A stretch of 64,000 nucleotides of DNA from Thiorhodococcus sp. (GTDB taxonomy: Bacteria > Pseudomonadota > Gammaproteobacteria > Chromatiales > Chromatiaceae), in the NCBI GenBank assembly GCA_029257385.1, contig JARIBS010000091.1:1-64000 (forward strand), written 5' to 3'. The notes beneath the pieces are model-generated. The model was not told the DNA's origin. It did not search any database and worked only from the letters and a program-made list of their open reading frames with translations. Made by a program: the position numbers and the translations under genes. Each line of letters opens with the position of its first letter. Position 1 is the stretch's first letter. This document shows, piece by piece, positions 24,247 to 33,240 of the stretch.

Positions 24247-24546
24247 ATGCCGGAGGACATTCTTGGTCATTGCTGGAACTGCGCGCGCGCGCTGAGCAAG
24301 CTCGACTACGGGCGAGAATCCACCTGCCTGGGCTGCGACAAGCCGACGCATTGCTGCCGCAACTGCCGCCATTACGCCCCCGGCCGGGCGGCCGAGTGCA
24401 TGGAGCCGGGGGTCGAGCGGATCGTCGAAAAGGCCCGCGCGAACTTCTGCGAGCTGTTTGAGCCGACCACGCCGATCGGCGGCGAGAAGGCCACTCCAGC
24501 AGATTCCAACGCCCTGCTGCAGGCCGCCGAATCGCTCTTCAAATAG
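24247..24546 (+). CDS. Small Cys-rich zinc-ribbon protein of unknown function
   Basis: A 99-aa protein with ten cysteines clustered in the first 75 residues: CWNC, CLGC, CCRNCRHY, then single Cys in AAECMEP and ANFCELF. The CxxC pairs look like two zinc knuckles. Small proteins of this pattern, ending in NFC-x-x-F, are scattered in proteobacteria without known function; this is recalled as a pattern, not searched. It is 43 nt upstream of the pcm gene, with which it may be co-transcribed. Confidence 0.75.
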   Translation: MPEDILGHCWNCARALSKLDYGRESTCLGCDKPTHCCRNCRHYAPGRAAECMEPGVERIVEKARANFCELFEPTTPIGGEKATPADSNALLQAAESLFK

Positions 24547-24589
24547 GCTGCCCCGATGATCCTTCCGTCTCATTTGGAGGACCGAACAC

Positions 24590-25354
24590 ATGCTTGATCG
24601 AGACCATCGATCGACGCTCCGCGCGGCCATCCTGGCCGCGTGCCTACTCACCCTGGTCGGCTCCATCCCGGCCTGTGCATCGGACAACGACATGACTGAA
24701 GAACGCAACCAGTTGATCAATCAGATCCAGGCCGGCGTCCACGCCACTGCGCGCGAACTGGGCTTCTCTGCGCTCGACCCCAAGGTCGAGCAGGCGCTGC
24801 GCGAGGTTCCCCGGCACGCTTTCGTTCCCGAGCACGAGCGCGCATTCGCCTACCGTGACTCACCGCTCCCGATCGGTGCGGGCCAGACCATCTCGCAGCC
24901 CTATATCGTCGCCATCATGAGCCAACTGCTCGCGCTCAGCCCTGGCGACCGTGTGTTCGAGCTGGGAACCGGCTCGGGCTATCAAGCCGCCGTCCTCGCG
25001 GCCATGGGCGTGGAGGTCTACTCAGTCGAGATTGTCCCCGAGTTGGCCGAGCGGGCAGCCCTGGCACTTGCAACCCTCGGCTATGATCGCGCGCATGTCC
25101 GCTCGGGCGACGGCTGGCTCGGCTGGCCGGAGGCGGCGCCCTTCGATGGGATCATTCTCACGGCTGCGGCGCCGCACATTCCACGGCAACTGATCGATCA
25201 GCTCGCCCCAGACGGGCGCCTGGTCATGCCCGTGGGCAGTGCGGACAGCGTTCAGCAGCTCGCGCTGTTCACCAAGGACGCGAACGGCGAACTGGTCCGG
25301 CGCGATCTCTTGCCGGTGCGCTTTGTCCCCGTCACCGGATCGATGACACCTTGA
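24590..25354 (+). CDS. pcm: Exported protein-L-isoaspartate O-methyltransferase
   Basis: The 254-aa product contains a complete PIMT domain (about 40-250) with RHAFVPE, GQTISQPYIVAIM, FELGTGSGYQAAVLA (SAM loop) and PDGRLVMPVG. PIMT methylates isoaspartyl residues in damaged proteins. Unlike classic cytoplasmic Pcm, it has an N-terminal signal: positive residues, AAILAACLLTLVG and PACA before the mature part. The start is well supported by TTTGGAGGAC just upstream of ATG 24590, whereas the internal ATG 24692 has no ribosome binding site. Periplasmic location is therefore likely, though how SAM would be supplied there is unclear. Its stop overlaps the tmcA start (TTGA). Confidence 0.9.
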   Translation: MLDRDHRSTLRAAILAACLLTLVGSIPACASDNDMTEERNQLINQIQAGVHATARELGFSALDPKVEQALREVPRHAFVPEHERAFAYRDSPLPIGAGQTISQPYIVAIMSQLLALSPGDRVFELGTGSGYQAAVLAAMGVEVYSVEIVPELAERAALALATLGYDRAHVRSGDGWLGWPEAAPFDGIILTAAAPHIPRQLIDQLAPDGRLVMPVGSADSVQQLALFTKDANGELVRRDLLPVRFVPVTGSMTP

Positions 25355-27573
25355 GAGCACCGGCGTCTCCGCGCGCAGGTCTCGATCGCGCGCTGTCGCC
25401 GGTGTCCTTGCGCCGGCTGCTGGTGGATGCGCGCCGCACCAACCATCGTCTGACGATACTCCTGAGCGGCGATACGACCTGGACCCGAGACGCCGCACGC
25501 CACATGCTCGCCGCGCTCCCCGAGCTGTCGCCGATCTGGCTCGGCGGTGACGAGTCGGCACCGGCCATGCTCGCGCTACGGGCCGCGGCCCAACTGCTCG
25601 GACGCGATCTGGATCTGCTCGTCTACGACGCCCACGGCGGTTTCGATCCAGACGCTTTTGGTGCTGCAGCCGGCGCGATCAAGGGTGGCGGCCTCCTGAT
25701 ACTTGTGACACCGCCCCTGGCCGACTGGCCCGCTCTGCCCGATCCCCAAACCGAGCGTATCGCCGTCTGGCCACATGCACCCGAGTCCTTGAGCGGACAT
25801 TTTCTCGCACGCCTGGTCCGGGTGCTCGAACAAGATCGGAACATACTCAGGATCGAGCAGCACTCAGACGACTGCGCCGATCGCTTAGACCTCGCGGACC
25901 AGCCTCCCGAAACTCGGCAGAACCCAACCGATCTCTCCACGCCCGATCAGCGTCGCGCCGTCGACCTCATCCTCAAGACGGCGCATGGGCGTGCGCGTCG
26001 ACCGCTGGTCCTCAGCGCCCATCGTGGGCGCGGCAAAAGCGCGGCCTTGGGACTCGCCGCCGGGCGGCTCTTGCTCGAAGGCCAACGGCGGATTCTAGTC
26101 ACCGCACCTGCCCGCGTGTCGGTCGATGCACTCTATCGACACGCCGAGCGTGTCTTGACGGAGTCCAGACGCGCGGGCATCGAGACGGACCGGACGCTCA
26201 GCGATCTGCAATTCTGGTCTCCGGCCGAGCTGGTCGATGCGCGCCCGCCCGCCGATCTACTGCTGGTCGACGAGGCTGCGGGCATCCCGGCGCCGCTCCT
26301 GGAATCCATGCTCGCGGACTACGGGCGCATCGTCTTCGCGACGACGGTCCATGGCTATGAAGGCACCGGGCGGGGCTTTGACATCCGCTTCCGGGCCACG
26401 CTCGATCGCACCACCCCGGACTGGCGCGCACTGACCCTGGAGCAGCCGATCCGTTGGGCGTCAGACGATCCGCTGGAGTCGCTGACCTTCCGCGCCCTGC
26501 TGCTCGATGCCGCACCCGCGCCAGACAGCGCCAGCACCGCCGCCGAGCCAGCGCGATGCACGTGCGAGCGCATCCAACAGTCGGCGCTGGCGCACGACGA
26601 GGCGACCCTCAGCGAGCTGTTCGGCCTGCTCGTGCAGGCTCACTATCAGACCCGGCCCATGGATCTGCGCATCCTGCTCGACGGGGCCAATGTGCGCATT
26701 CTGGCACTGCGCCACCAGGGGCATATCGTCGCGACCCTGTTGGCCGCCGAGGAAGGCGGAATGAACGACAGCGCATTGCGCGAGGCCATCTATCGCGGAC
26801 AGCGGCGACCGCGTGGGCACCTCCTGCCGCAGACCCTCTCGGCACATGCCGGGCTTTTACAGGCACCCGCCTATCGCTATCTGCGGGTCATTCGGATCGC
26901 CGTCCATCCAACCGCTCGGGGACGCGGTCTCGGACGCATGCTGCTCGCGGCGCTCGTTGAAGATGCCTATGCGGGCGGATTCGACCTGGTCGGTGCGAGC
27001 TTCGGCGCGACGCCAGAGCTGCTGGCGTTCTGGGGCGCCTGCGGCCATGTCCCGGTCCAGATCGGTGCCAGCCGCAACGCCGCGAGCGGGGAGCATGCGG
27101 TGGTCGTGCTCGCAGCGACCAGTCCCGCCGGGGAGCGTTTTCTGGACGCCGCGCGACGTCGACTCCGGTCACGCCTGGTGACGCTCCTGGCCGGACCGCT
27201 GCGCGCGCTTGATCCGGCGCTTGCGGTTGCGCTCATCGCGCGGCTGCCGGACGCTAACGACATCGATGACGGTGAGGATCTGCACGAACTCAACGCCTTC
27301 ACCGAAGGCCATCGCGGACTGGAGACCACTCTGCCACTCCTGGCCGAGCTGTGCCGCCGCTACCTCGGCGCGCGACTGCGCTCGGGCGTCATCCCGACAC
27401 ATGACGCCGCGCTCCTGGTCGCTGCAGGGCATCAATTTCGCTCCACCAGCGAGCTGGCGCGCCTGTTCGGATGCGGCGGCCGCAACGAGATTCTGCACTG
27501 GCTCCGGGCAGCGGCGCGCGGCCTGCCGCCGACGACCGAAACCCACACTTGCGCTTGCCATGATGCGTTGTAG
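25351..27573 (+). CDS. tmcA: tRNA(Met) cytidine acetyltransferase TmcA
   Basis: The 740-aa enzyme makes N4-acetylcytidine at the wobble position of elongator tRNA-Met using acetyl-CoA and ATP. An N-terminal DUF1726 domain is followed by the RNA-helicase-like ATPase module with Walker A SAHRGRGKSAALG (about residue 225) and LLVDEAAGIPAPLL, then the GNAT domain with RGRGLGRMLLAAL (about residue 525) and a C-terminal tRNA-binding region. It starts with TTG overlapping the pcm stop by 4 nt, so expression is coupled to pcm. Slightly longer than E. coli TmcA (671 aa). Confidence 0.93.
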   Translation: MRAPASPRAGLDRALSPVSLRRLLVDARRTNHRLTILLSGDTTWTRDAARHMLAALPELSPIWLGGDESAPAMLALRAAAQLLGRDLDLLVYDAHGGFDPDAFGAAAGAIKGGGLLILVTPPLADWPALPDPQTERIAVWPHAPESLSGHFLARLVRVLEQDRNILRIEQHSDDCADRLDLADQPPETRQNPTDLSTPDQRRAVDLILKTAHGRARRPLVLSAHRGRGKSAALGLAAGRLLLEGQRRILVTAPARVSVDALYRHAERVLTESRRAGIETDRTLSDLQFWSPAELVDARPPADLLLVDEAAGIPAPLLESMLADYGRIVFATTVHGYEGTGRGFDIRFRATLDRTTPDWRALTLEQPIRWASDDPLESLTFRALLLDAAPAPDSASTAAEPARCTCERIQQSALAHDEATLSELFGLLVQAHYQTRPMDLRILLDGANVRILALRHQGHIVATLLAAEEGGMNDSALREAIYRGQRRPRGHLLPQTLSAHAGLLQAPAYRYLRVIRIAVHPTARGRGLGRMLLAALVEDAYAGGFDLVGASFGATPELLAFWGACGHVPVQIGASRNAASGEHAVVVLAATSPAGERFLDAARRRLRSRLVTLLAGPLRALDPALAVALIARLPDANDIDDGEDLHELNAFTEGHRGLETTLPLLAELCRRYLGARLRSGVIPTHDAALLVAAGHQFRSTSELARLFGCGGRNEILHWLRAAARGLPPTTETHTCACHDAL

Positions 27574-27586
27574 TCTGTTCGCATCG

Positions 27587-27617
27587 ACTGACCACTGACC
27601 ACTGACCACTGACCACT
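27587..27617. repeat. Tandem heptamer array, unit ACTGACC (4.4 copies)
   Basis: Four exact, uninterrupted copies of ACTGACC plus ACT lie 13 nt after the tmcA stop and 31 nt before the YceH start. The unit has no spacers, so this is not CRISPR; it is a 7-bp microsatellite-like array. Confidence 0.95.
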
Positions 27618-27648
27618 CCGGAATTCACCCAACGAGAACGCAACGCAC

Positions 27649-28338
27649 ATGACGATCGATCAGGATTCCAGCCCCAGCGATGCCTTGCTGACCCCAATCG
27701 AGGCCCGCGTCGTCGGTTGTCTCATGGAGAAGCAGCGCACTACGCCGGACCAGTATCCACTCACGCTCAACGGTCTGGTCAGCGCCTGCAATCAGAAGAG
27801 CGCACGCCAGCCGGTGATGAACCTGACCCCAGGCGAGGTCGGGCATACCCTTAACCAACTACGCGACAAAGGGCTAGTGCATGCGAGCTTCAGCGGTCGT
27901 ACCGAGCGCTACGACCACAAACTCGTCGGGACCTTCTTTCTCAGCCGCGAGGAGCAGGCAGTTTTGTGCGTTCTTATGCTACGCGGGGCGCAGACGCCGG
28001 GGGAGCTGCGCACCAATGGCGCGCGTCTGGCAGAGTTTCGTGATCTCGACGCCGTCGCCAGCACGCTCCAAGGTCTGATCGAGCGCAACCCTGCACTGGC
28101 AGTCGAGCTGCCGCGCCCACCCGGCAGGCGCGAGCAACGCTTCGCCCACCTGCTCTGCGGTAAACCGGCCCCAGAAGTGCTCGAAGCCCTTGCTGCTGCG
28201 CCGGTTGGACGCTCGCGCGAGACGCCCCCGCCCCAGAACGATCGCATCGTGGTGCTGGAGACCGAGGTCGCCGCGCTGCGCGCCGAGCTGGAGCAACTCT
28301 GGACACTGACAGGACTGGCGGATCAGCGCCGGGACTGA
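27649..28338 (+). CDS. YceH family (DUF480) winged-helix protein
   Basis: A 229-aa member of the DUF480/YceH family, which folds as two winged helices. The family start LTPIEARVVGCLMEKQRTTPDQYPLTLNGLVSACNQKS and the later LRDKGLVHAS and ETPPPQNDRI-VVLETEVAALRAELEQL coiled tail are clear. Function is not established; a role as regulator is inferred from the fold. Transcribed with or behind tmcA across a heptamer array. Confidence 0.92.
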   Translation: MTIDQDSSPSDALLTPIEARVVGCLMEKQRTTPDQYPLTLNGLVSACNQKSARQPVMNLTPGEVGHTLNQLRDKGLVHASFSGRTERYDHKLVGTFFLSREEQAVLCVLMLRGAQTPGELRTNGARLAEFRDLDAVASTLQGLIERNPALAVELPRPPGRREQRFAHLLCGKPAPEVLEALAAAPVGRSRETPPPQNDRIVVLETEVAALRAELEQLWTLTGLADQRRD

Positions 28339-28531
28339 GGCAGCGATTTATGACTACTGTTGCGCGCGGACTTGTTAGCCACGAAACTGCATGAGAATAA
28401 TTTTTGGTTAGACAATCCTATTATTGCCGCCTTTACTGGAAGCGCCATGTCATGTCACAGCTCTCAATCGCTCGCGCTGCGATTTCAACGGTGCCTTGCG
28501 CATCGTCAAGCATTTCGGCTCGCCCCCGCCC

Positions 28532-31012
28532 ATGATTCCAGAGCGCTATAGCAAGAACGCGCCTGATGGCGTCTCGGACGATGACGCCTTCACGATTGCC
28601 TTGGCCGGCATCGACGATGCCGGACGCATCACCTTCGTCAACCACACATTGCTGCGACTCTGGGGATTTGCCGACGACCGGCAATTGGGGGGTATGCCGA
28701 TCGCGCAACTGTGGGAGGACACCGACGCGCTGACAGCGATCATGCCCTCGCTGGCGCGCATGCCGCAATGGAGCGGAACGCTGACCGCGCGCTTGGCCGA
28801 TGGCCGGCTCAAGCGCCTCATGGTGTTCGCCGAACCCATGCTGCACGGGAGTGAGACGATGACCGGCTACACGCTGGCCTGCATCGACACCCGCAGCCTG
28901 AGTCTCCAGCAGCATGCCTCCTACAGAATCTTGGCCATGGCGGACGTCGCAGTGATCGCGGTCACCGACGTAGGCACCATCATCGAGGCGAACCGTCGCA
29001 CTGGCGAAATCTTTGGTTATCGCATGCAAGAGATCATCGGCCGATCGATCCACGATCTCGTGCCGTCGGAATTTCGCAAGCAGCATGTCGATCAGTTGCG
29101 GGGATTCTTGGAAGGCTCGGAGACTGAGCGCCGCATGGGAATACGCAGCGATGTCGCTGGAGTGCGCAAGGACGGCTCAAGGTTCCCTGCAGAGGTCTCG
29201 ATCTCGCGCTTCAAGAGTGGCGAAGAGTGGATCCTGGTCGCGACACTGCGTGACATCACCGACCGCAAGATGGTCGAGAACGAACTGCTCTGGCGCGCCT
29301 CACACGATTCACTCACCGGGCTGCCCAACCGCACCATGATCCACGAGCGGCTTACTCGCGCACTGCAGCGCTCCACGATTCAAGGGCACAGCGTCGCCCT
29401 GCTGTTCGTCGATCTCGACGGATTCAAGCTCGTCAACGATAGCTATGGACATGCCACGGGCGACGAACTGCTCAAGGACGTCGCCAAGCGTCTGCTCGAA
29501 CAGGTGCGCCCCGGCGATACCGTCGGGCGCCTCGGCGGCGACGAGTTTGTGATCCTGTGCGATCAGGTCGACTCGCCCTCAGACATCACCGTCTTGGCCG
29601 AGCGCATCATCGGCATGCTGCGCGCACCTTTTGAGCTTCAGAGCCATCGGCTGCTGATGGCCGCGAGTATCGGATTGGCCATGGGCAATGGCATTACGCA
29701 CAGCGCCGATGATCTACTGCGCGATGCCGATGCGGCAATGTACAACGCCAAGGAACAAGGACGCGACGGCTGGCGATTCTTCTACAATGAAATCAATACC
29801 CAAGTCCTTCAGCGCCACGACATCGCCAAGGGATTGCGTCTAGCGCTCACACGCGAAGAGTTTCAGGCGTTTTTTCAGCCGATCCTCGATACGCAGAACC
29901 GGCAGATCCGCGGTGCCGAGCTGTTGCTGCGCTGGCATCCTCCTACGGGCGAAATCGCCCCGGCAGACTTCATCCCGATTGCCGAGATGACGGGCTCCAT
30001 CATTGCGATTGGCAGGTGGGTGTTCCGTCAGGCCTGTCTGGCTCAAGCAGCCTGGATGGCCCGGCACGGCGATCAGGCACCCTATGTGAGCGTCAATATT
30101 TCGGCGCGTCAGCTCAATGACGAGACACTGGTGGATAGCTGCAAGGCGGATCTGGCCGATACCGGTGCCGATCCGGCCCGTGTCCTGCTGGAACTGACCG
30201 AAACCTCGCTGATGAGCGATGTGGCCGTGAGTCTGCGCATTTTGAATCAATTAGCCGAGCTGGGATTGCGCGTCGCCGTGGATGATTTCGGAACCGGCTA
30301 TTCTTCGCTCTCGCAGTTGCTGCGCATCCCGGTACGCACACTCAAGATCGATCGCGAGTTCATCAGCGGTATCGACTCAAGCCACGACAGCAAGGCGATC
30401 GTCTCAGCCGTCAGCAGTATGGCCCGCGCCATGAAGCTCGAGGTGGTCGCCGAAGGTGTCGAGAACGAGTGCCAGCTCGCCTATCTGCGCGATATCGGCT
30501 GCGATTGCGTACAGGGCTTTCTGTTACACCGTCCGATGCCTGCCGAGGACTTCTTGCAGTTGCTCGATAAGCAGGCCACGAATCCGCCTTCCGAGATGCA
30601 GGGCCGACTCTACACCATCCTCTATGTAAGCCTCGCCACTCATCCCATGAATCAGGACGAACTGAGCCAGTTGCTCAAGCACTCACGCACCTACAACCGC
30701 GAGTGGGGCATCACCGGCTTTCTGCTCTATCTCAACGGCTCGTTCATGCAGATGCTGGAAGGCCAACAACCGCAGATTCAGAGCCTGGTCGAACGCATCG
30801 AGCGAGACCCTCGCCATCACAGTATCCGCACCGTCTACCAAGGCCAGATCAGCACGCGCGTCTTTGCCGACTGGAGCATGGGCTTTCGTGATATGGAGCA
30901 CATCGATCAGGGTTACGATTTCCAGGCGTGGCAGGGGCGGACCCTGAATTTCCTCGATATGTCCGAGGACGCCCGCATCTGCTACAGCCTCATCGCGGCC
31001 TTCGCCAGATAG
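28532..31012 (+). CDS. PAS-PAS-GGDEF-EAL-BLUF blue-light c-di-GMP protein
   Basis: About 826 aa, apparently soluble. Order: PAS1 (~15-125), PAS2 (~130-245), GGDEF (~255-415), EAL (~430-680) and a BLUF flavin photoreceptor domain at the C-terminus (~690-826). The diguanylate cyclase has GRLGGDEFV with an inhibitory-site RPGD exactly five residues before it. The EAL domain reads ELL in place of EAL but keeps NISARQL, LTETSLM, VDDFGTGYSSL, LKIDREF, VAEGVEN and QGF, so phosphodiesterase residues look intact. In BLUF the key Tyr (ILYVS), Asn (TYNREWGITG), Gln (FMQMLEG) and the Trp/Met pair (DWSMGFRD) are all present. Start is uncertain: ATG 28532 is used; the track begins at TTG 28424. It faces HDOD and PilZ genes. 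Confidence 0.9.
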   Translation: MIPERYSKNAPDGVSDDDAFTIALAGIDDAGRITFVNHTLLRLWGFADDRQLGGMPIAQLWEDTDALTAIMPSLARMPQWSGTLTARLADGRLKRLMVFAEPMLHGSETMTGYTLACIDTRSLSLQQHASYRILAMADVAVIAVTDVGTIIEANRRTGEIFGYRMQEIIGRSIHDLVPSEFRKQHVDQLRGFLEGSETERRMGIRSDVAGVRKDGSRFPAEVSISRFKSGEEWILVATLRDITDRKMVENELLWRASHDSLTGLPNRTMIHERLTRALQRSTIQGHSVALLFVDLDGFKLVNDSYGHATGDELLKDVAKRLLEQVRPGDTVGRLGGDEFVILCDQVDSPSDITVLAERIIGMLRAPFELQSHRLLMAASIGLAMGNGITHSADDLLRDADAAMYNAKEQGRDGWRFFYNEINTQVLQRHDIAKGLRLALTREEFQAFFQPILDTQNRQIRGAELLLRWHPPTGEIAPADFIPIAEMTGSIIAIGRWVFRQACLAQAAWMARHGDQAPYVSVNISARQLNDETLVDSCKADLADTGADPARVLLELTETSLMSDVAVSLRILNQLAELGLRVAVDDFGTGYSSLSQLLRIPVRTLKIDREFISGIDSSHDSKAIVSAVSSMARAMKLEVVAEGVENECQLAYLRDIGCDCVQGFLLHRPMPAEDFLQLLDKQATNPPSEMQGRLYTILYVSLATHPMNQDELSQLLKHSRTYNREWGITGFLLYLNGSFMQMLEGQQPQIQSLVERIERDPRHHSIRTVYQGQISTRVFADWSMGFRDMEHIDQGYDFQAWQGRTLNFLDMSEDARICYSLIAAFAR

Positions 31013-31085
31013 CCGCGACACCCATCGGCGCCGGCGTAGCGCCCGATTTTATGTTACAGGTCACGCATGACGGCAACGCTTGGGC

Positions 31086-31958
31086 TTAGTGCGCCAAACC
31101 GGGGTTTCTCAGGGCCTCGACTGCGAGTACCTGAGACTGCGCCTGCTCAATCAGGTCGAGCAGCATCACGGGTGCGATGTCGAGACTGGCCAATGCGTCT
31201 GGCTCTATCGGCGGGGCGTCGCGCAGATCGCGTGAATCGAGCTCGGCGAGATGCGCGAGTGAATTGGCTACGTGGACCAGCGCGACCGGTATGCGCAAGG
31301 CTTGCGGGGCCTGTGCCGGCGCGTGATGGTAGCGCAAGCACACGCACAGGCTCTCGGGCAGCCCCCAGTGCTCGGCCAGGGCGCCGCCCAGCTCAGCATG
31401 ATCGAACCCCAGCTCCGCGCGCTCGGCGTCCTGCGGGGAGCAGAAACCCGGATCGCTCAAGCTGCGCAGAAAGGCAGTGTGCGAGGCGTCCGGCGCTTGT
31501 GTAAACAGGATCAGCAGACCGAGATCATGCAGCAGACCGCCGAGAAAGACGGTTGCGGCATACTCTGGCGCGCGTTGCTCGGCGAGCAGTCGCGCCAGGG
31601 TCGCGCAATAGGCGCAATGACGCCAGAATAGTTCCAGCGGCAGCAGGGTTTGGGTTGGCAGGCGCTCGCAGGCTTGAGTTACCGCGCCGGCAATCAGGAG
31701 TCGGCGCAGTGGGTCGCGGCCCAGCAACATGAGGGCCCGCTCAACCGAATCGACGCTGCGGGCTGGGGCAAATGCCGCGCTGTTGGCCAGGCGTAGCACA
31801 ATGGCGACCAGAGCCGGATCCTGCCCCAGGAGTTTGGCGATCTTAGCTTGGGCGCTATTGGGATCGTCTAGCAGGCGCAGCACCTCGCCGACCACGCGCG
31901 GCATCGCCAGCAAGCGGTCGGCCTGCTTGATCAGCGTTGCGAGAGTTGGCGATGTCAC
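31086..31958 (-). CDS. HDOD domain protein
   Basis: A 290-aa protein made almost entirely of one HDOD domain (about 10-215), the catalytically inactive relative of HD hydrolases used in signalling: LLAMPRVVGEVLRLLDDPN, LGQDPALVAIVLRLANSA, VERALMLLGRDPLRRLL, and GGLLHDLGLL. Its partner or ligand is unknown. It lies 70 nt downstream of the second HDOD gene on the same strand and converges on the BLUF protein gene with a 73-nt gap. Confidence 0.88.
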   Translation of the reverse strand: MTSPTLATLIKQADRLLAMPRVVGEVLRLLDDPNSAQAKIAKLLGQDPALVAIVLRLANSAAFAPARSVDSVERALMLLGRDPLRRLLIAGAVTQACERLPTQTLLPLELFWRHCAYCATLARLLAEQRAPEYAATVFLGGLLHDLGLLILFTQAPDASHTAFLRSLSDPGFCSPQDAERAELGFDHAELGGALAEHWGLPESLCVCLRYHHAPAQAPQALRIPVALVHVANSLAHLAELDSRDLRDAPPIEPDALASLDIAPVMLLDLIEQAQSQVLAVEALRNPGLAH

Positions 31959-32028
31959 GCCTTAATGCTCCTTGTCGCGGTACCGATAAACCCTGATCGA
32001 AATAGCAATGCCGCACCGTGCGTGTCCA

Positions 32029-33240
32029 TCATGCGCTAAACATGGATTTTAGCGATTTGAGTGCTTCAGCGCTGTCGGCCAGCATGGCAATCGGTTCACC
32101 TGGCGCGGGCGGGTCGATGCCGAGCGTTGCGAAAGCCGCCACCTCTGCGGCATCCGGATGAGGGCCGCCCTCATCGTGCAGGAGCGCCCAGCGCGCGACC
32201 ATCGCGATACTCGCATAGTCGGGCGCTGCGGCGCGATACGCCCAGTCGTTCTGATGCTCGGCGACCGCGACCAGATCATCGCCGAGCCCCCAATAGTTGA
32301 TGACCAAGACTCCGGTAATATCGGAGAGTTTCGCCACCAGCATCTTGATCGACTCCGGAGTTGGGTGCGTATCGCGCATCTCGATAAACTCAATGATGGG
32401 AACCGCGCCGATGTCAGCAATCAATCCAGCCAGGAGCGCACGCTCGCGATCTAGCACTTTGAGACGATCGGCGATGATGTAGCTGTAGGCCGAACGGAGC
32501 ACCGCGTGCGCCCAGACTGTCTCCATGGCCTCGCGTGTCACTGCATGATTGGCCTTGAACGTCTGGCGTAGCGCCAGATTGACCGCCAGCATGCGCGTGT
32601 TGCGAAAGCCCAACCTGACCACTGCGTCGCGAATCGACTTGATCTCCTTGGCGGCGCGAAACAGCGGGCTGTTGGTGGCATGCAGCAAGGCCCCGGCGAT
32701 GGTGCCATCGGCCTGAATGATCTCGGTCAGTGCCTCGATTCCGGTATCGGGATCGTTGGTCAACTCCTGGATCTTCAGCGCGACCTCGGGTCTGGCCGGC
32801 AGCGTCAGCAGATTGTTGTTGATGAGCTGATAGAGTTCGGAGAGAAAATCCCCTTCGGTCGCGTCGAGTTCGATATCGCTGACCTCAAGGCCGCTCGACA
32901 GTGCATCGGCGAGCGCGGCGGTGTCAATCCGCAGCAGGGTGCAAGGCGTCTCGGTGACGCAGCAATCCTGCGGCCCAGCGCTGTCACCAAACAGATCGAC
33001 AGGCTCGCTCAGCCCCCGAAAGGACTGTAAGCGCTCACCCACACCATGCGACAGACGCACAGCATGGCCGTCGACGAGAAACAACCGATCGGTGCGCGAG
33101 TCGGAGACATTAAAGCGCTTCTTGGTGGCGATATCTTCAAGCCGACAATGGCTGGCGAGTTCAGTGCGTGCGGCGTCGGTTAGATCGCGCGTCAGTTCCA
33201 GTTCGGCCAGTAACGCCAATTCCTCAGAGATGTGCTGCAT
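32029..33240 (-). CDS. cNMP-binding-like plus HDOD domain protein
   Basis: A 403-aa protein. Residues about 10-120 look like a cyclic-nucleotide-binding/cupin-type sensor (LEDIATKKRFNVSDSRTDRLFLVDGHAVRLS), followed by an HDOD domain (about 140-340) with NNNLLTLPARPEVALKIQELTNDPD, IIQADGTIAGALLHATNS, and RDAVVRLGFRNTRMLAVNL. The phosphate-binding cassette RxxxR/GE of true cAMP receptors is not evident, so ligand binding is uncertain. First of a probable two-gene HDOD operon. Confidence 0.85.
   Translation of the reverse strand: MQHISEELALLAELELTRDLTDAARTELASHCRLEDIATKKRFNVSDSRTDRLFLVDGHAVRLSHGVGERLQSFRGLSEPVDLFGDSAGPQDCCVTETPCTLLRIDTAALADALSSGLEVSDIELDATEGDFLSELYQLINNNLLTLPARPEVALKIQELTNDPDTGIEALTEIIQADGTIAGALLHATNSPLFRAAKEIKSIRDAVVRLGFRNTRMLAVNLALRQTFKANHAVTREAMETVWAHAVLRSAYSYIIADRLKVLDRERALLAGLIADIGAVPIIEFIEMRDTHPTPESIKMLVAKLSDITGVLVINYWGLGDDLVAVAEHQNDWAYRAAAPDYASIAMVARWALLHDEGGPHPDAAEVAAFATLGIDPPAPGEPIAMLADSAEALKSLKSMFSA

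Noticed and set aside
27587-27617. CRISPR array
   Set aside because: The 7-bp units are directly joined without spacers; the same holds for 63258-63302, and no cas genes are present.
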